NCBI RefSeq assembly: GCF_900100435.1 | Contig: NZ_FNEX01000008.1 | Location: forward strand, 62,001-126,000 | Length of the DNA: 64,000 bases | Direction: 5' to 3' | From: Pedobacter sp. ok626 | GTDB lineage: Bacteria; Bacteroidota; Bacteroidia; Sphingobacteriales; Sphingobacteriaceae | Shown here: positions 61,846 through 64,000 of the stretch, piece by piece | Numbering within the stretch: the stretch's first letter is position 1 | Layout of the letters: every line of letters begins with the position of its first letter | Translations under genes and position numbers: made by a program | The notes under the pieces: generated by a model | Database searches by the model: none | The model's input: only the letters and a program-made list of their open reading frames with translations | What the model was told of the DNA's origin: nothing

Positions 61846-62550
61846 TCACTTAGTTAACTTCTTGAATATTTCTTCTAAAGAAAGGTCATGTTGCTTTTTC
61901 AGCTCTACTATTGGAGCGTTTGCCACAATATTCCCCATGCTGATAATGATCACATCATCACAAATAGCTTCAACCTCTTGCATAATATGCGTAGAGAGAA
62001 TAACAGTCTTATCTTTCCCCAATCCTTTTATAAGGTCTCGGATCTCAGATAGCTGGTTTGGATCTAGTCCCGAGGTGGGCTCATCCAGGATCAATACTTC
62101 AGGATTATGAATAATGGCCTGCGCCAGTCCTACCCTTTGCTTGTACCCTTTTGATAGCATCGCTATCTTTTTATGCTGTTCGGCAGTTAAACCGACTTGT
62201 TTAATGATTTCTTCTACCCTCAGCGCAGCATCTTTCAATTGATAAGTATTGGCTACAAACAACAAAAACTCCTTCACATACATATCCATATATAAAGGTG
62301 TATTTTCTGGAAGATAGCCCATGATCCTTCTCATTTCGAGGTTTTGAGTCTGACTGTCGTAACCACATAAACTGGCAGTTCCAGATGTAGGTTTTAAATA
62401 GCCGGTAAGCATACGCATAGTGGTAGACTTCCCCGCTCCATTTGGCCCTAAAAAACCTAATATCCTGCCTGGCTTAGCTTCAAAACTAATCCCATCTACT
62501 GCTTTTTGTTTATCGAAATGCTTGGACAGCGCGGTTACCTTAATACTCAA
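61846..62550 (-). CDS. gldA: Gliding motility-associated ABC transporter ATP-binding subunit GldA
   Basis: A 234-residue ABC ATPase. Walker A is GPNGAGKST (35-43), the signature is LSKGYKQRVGLAQAI, Walker B is VLILDEPTSGLDP, and the H-loop is STHIMQE. The length and sequence match GldA, which powers GldF and GldG encoded at 52599-54994. The start is a TTG at 62550, consistent with family N-termini (SIKVTALSKHF). The genes are unlinked by 7 kb, as reported for Flavobacterium. Confidence 0.93.
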   Translation of the reverse strand: MSIKVTALSKHFDKQKAVDGISFEAKPGRILGFLGPNGAGKSTTMRMLTGYLKPTSGTASLCGYDSQTQNLEMRRIMGYLPENTPLYMDMYVKEFLLFVANTYQLKDAALRVEEIIKQVGLTAEQHKKIAMLSKGYKQRVGLAQAIIHNPEVLILDEPTSGLDPNQLSEIRDLIKGLGKDKTVILSTHIMQEVEAICDDVIIISMGNIVANAPIVELKKQHDLSLEEIFKKLTK

Positions 62551-62698
62551 TTTGTTTTATTTTTAGATTTTCAGCTCAAACTTCTGATCAACTTCAAAAG
62601 TAGGAAAAAGTTATTGCCCAAATCTTATATATTTCCTCAGTAAAATATTTCTTTTCAAAGGTTGAAGAGAGATCGATAAAATTGTTTACAATTTTATC

Positions 62699-62706
62699 TA
62701 AGTTTG
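62699..62706 (+). promoter_or_regulatory. TAAGTTTG, possible -7 promoter box of glyS
   Basis: It fits TAnnTTTG and ends 7 bases before the glyS ATG. A -33 element at the usual spacing is not clear. Confidence 0.3.
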
Positions 62707-62713
62707 CATCATT

Positions 62714-64000
62714 ATGGCAAAGAATACTAACGACGAGCAATTTAAAAATGTAATATCACACGCGAAGGAATACGGTTTTGTGTTTCAAAGCAGCGAAATT
62801 TATGATGGGCTAAGTGCCGTATATGATTACGGACAATTGGGTGCCGAATTAAAAAACAACATCAAAACTTATTGGTGGAAAGCAATGGTACAAATGCATG
62901 AAAATATTGTAGGGATAGACTCTGCCATATTTATGCATCCTAAAGTGTGGAAAGCAAGCGGGCACGTAGATGGCTTTAATGATCCTATGATTGACAATAA
63001 GGATTCTAAAAAACGTTACCGTGCCGATCAGCTCTTAGAAGATAAAATTACCCGTTATGAAAAAGACGGAAAAACAGATAAAGCAGCTAAGTTACAAGCT
63101 GATATGGATGAAGCTTTAAAAAGCGAAAACCTACAAGAATTAAAAACATTAATTGAGCAACACGAAATTGCCTGTCCTGTAAGTGGTACAAAAAACTGGA
63201 CAGACGTTCGTCAGTTCAATTTGATGTTCAGTACACAGTTTGGTGCAATGGCAGAGGGTTCTGAAGAGGTTTATCTTCGTCCCGAAACTGCTCAAGGTAT
63301 CTTCGTAAACTTCCTGAATGTACAAAAATCAGGACGCATGAAAATTCCATTCGGAATTGCACAAATCGGTAAAGCATTTAGAAATGAGGTGATTGCCCGC
63401 CAGTTCATCATGCGTATGCGCGAATTTGAACAAATGGAGATGCAATTCTTTGTTCGACCAGGTGAAGATCAGAAATGGTTCGCTTACTGGAAAGAAGCAC
63501 GTTTAAAATGGCATTTGGCATTGGGCACTTCTGCCGATAAATATCGTTTCCACGACCATGTTAAATTAGCGCATTATGCCAATGCAGCTACTGACATTGA
63601 GTTCGAATTCCCATTTGGCTTTAAAGAAGTTGAAGGTATTCATAGCCGCACTGATTTCGATTTAACACAGCATCAGGAGTTCTCTGGCAAGAAAATGCAG
63701 TACTTTGATAATGATTTGAACGAGGAAGGTAAGCCTTATGGAAACTATGTTCCTTACGTAATTGAAACTTCAATTGGTTTGGACCGTATGTTCCTTTTAA
63801 CCATGATCAATGCTTTTGAAGAAGAAGACTTAAGCACAGAAGAAAAACAAGACAGCAGAACGTTGTTACGTTTACACCCATGTTTAGCTCCTTATAAAGT
63901 AGCGATCTTCCCTTTAACGAAGAAAGATGGTCTGCCTGAAAAAGCAAAAGAGATCATGAATAACTTAAAGCTTGATTTCAATTGCATTTACGAAGAGAAA
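62714..64000 (+). CDS. glyS: Glycine--tRNA ligase, N-terminal part (runs off window)
   Basis: The first 429 residues of the single-chain, eukaryote/archaea-type glycyl-tRNA synthetase, a class II enzyme that charges tRNA-Gly. Motif parts are SHAKEYGFVFQSSEIY near the start, LRPETAQGIFVNFLN, the motif 2 region FGIAQIGKAFRNEV, REFEQMEMQFF, and the motif 3 end SIGLDRM. The anticodon-binding domain begins near LHPCLAPYKVAIFPL. The C-terminus lies beyond 64000. The ATG at 62714 follows a TAAGTTTG box by 7 bases. Confidence 0.97.
   Translation, partial: MAKNTNDEQFKNVISHAKEYGFVFQSSEIYDGLSAVYDYGQLGAELKNNIKTYWWKAMVQMHENIVGIDSAIFMHPKVWKASGHVDGFNDPMIDNKDSKKRYRADQLLEDKITRYEKDGKTDKAAKLQADMDEALKSENLQELKTLIEQHEIACPVSGTKNWTDVRQFNLMFSTQFGAMAEGSEEVYLRPETAQGIFVNFLNVQKSGRMKIPFGIAQIGKAFRNEVIARQFIMRMREFEQMEMQFFVRPGEDQKWFAYWKEARLKWHLALGTSADKYRFHDHVKLAHYANAATDIEFEFPFGFKEVEGIHSRTDFDLTQHQEFSGKKMQYFDNDLNEEGKPYGNYVPYVIETSIGLDRMFLLTMINAFEEEDLSTEEKQDSRTLLRLHPCLAPYKVAIFPLTKKDGLPEKAKEIMNNLKLDFNCIYEEK

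Overview
The window looks like chromosomal DNA of a Bacteroidota member, most likely Sphingobacteriaceae close to Pedobacter. The reasons are a SusC/SusD pair with an ECF sigma factor and FecR, gliding-motility homologues (GldA, GldC, GldF, GldG) with dnaN beside gldG, LytS/LytTR regulators, a PL6 polysaccharide lyase, DUF3810, DUF4397 and DUF6266 proteins, and TAnnTTTG-like promoter boxes. The genus is an inference from protein families.

Layout. 1-4.8 kb: an RND efflux pump (partial) with its TolC-like outer-membrane factor, a divergent LytS/LytTR two-component system and a small SHOCT protein. 4.8-12.2 kb: an accessory patchwork of duplicated and broken genes: a methyltransferase and its remnant, two damaged Bro-N genes, an orphan SUKH protein, an esterase, a ClbS/DfsB-like gene, and a small gene overlapping a possible ADP-ribosyltransferase-fold toxin. 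12.2-17.4 kb: an AraC regulator with four redox genes (quinone-oxidoreductase type, NmrA type, Old Yellow Enzyme, luciferase-like), ending at a scrambled, inverted copy of the ClbS gene. 17.6-25.8 kb: small membrane proteins, then a compact minus-strand cluster (cysteine-rich peptide, membrane-anchored single-HKD phospholipase D-like protein, VWA-like secreted protein, DUF4236-SH3 membrane protein), then a TPR histidine kinase and response regulator. This cluster is the best candidate for an undescribed system. 25.8-29.9 kb: a 51-aa peptide gene with a strong terminator, small membrane proteins with an intact and a broken DUF6804 copy, and an orphan HsdR-N-like nuclease domain.

29.9-39.9 kb: a sigma/FecR/SusC/SusD glycan-uptake locus, CcmB, and a secreted PL6 lyase with its catalytic Lys/Arg pair. 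39.9-56.2 kb is mostly core: O6-alkylguanine repair, gldC, a DEAD-box helicase, pyrC, an Rpn nuclease, hscA, DedA, dnaN, gldG and gldF. 56.2-60.2 kb: four 22-bp repeats before a broken AAA/DUF4143 ATPase, then an MBOAT O-acyltransferase followed by a frameshifted SGNH-like partner. 60.2-64 kb: two beta-barrel proteins, gldA and the start of glyS.

Several genes work together: RND with TolC in efflux; sigma, FecR, SusC and SusD in sensing and uptake; GldA, GldF and GldG as an ABC transporter; MBOAT with its SGNH partner in acyl modification of a surface polymer. I recognised no rRNA, tRNA, CRISPR array or complete insertion sequence.
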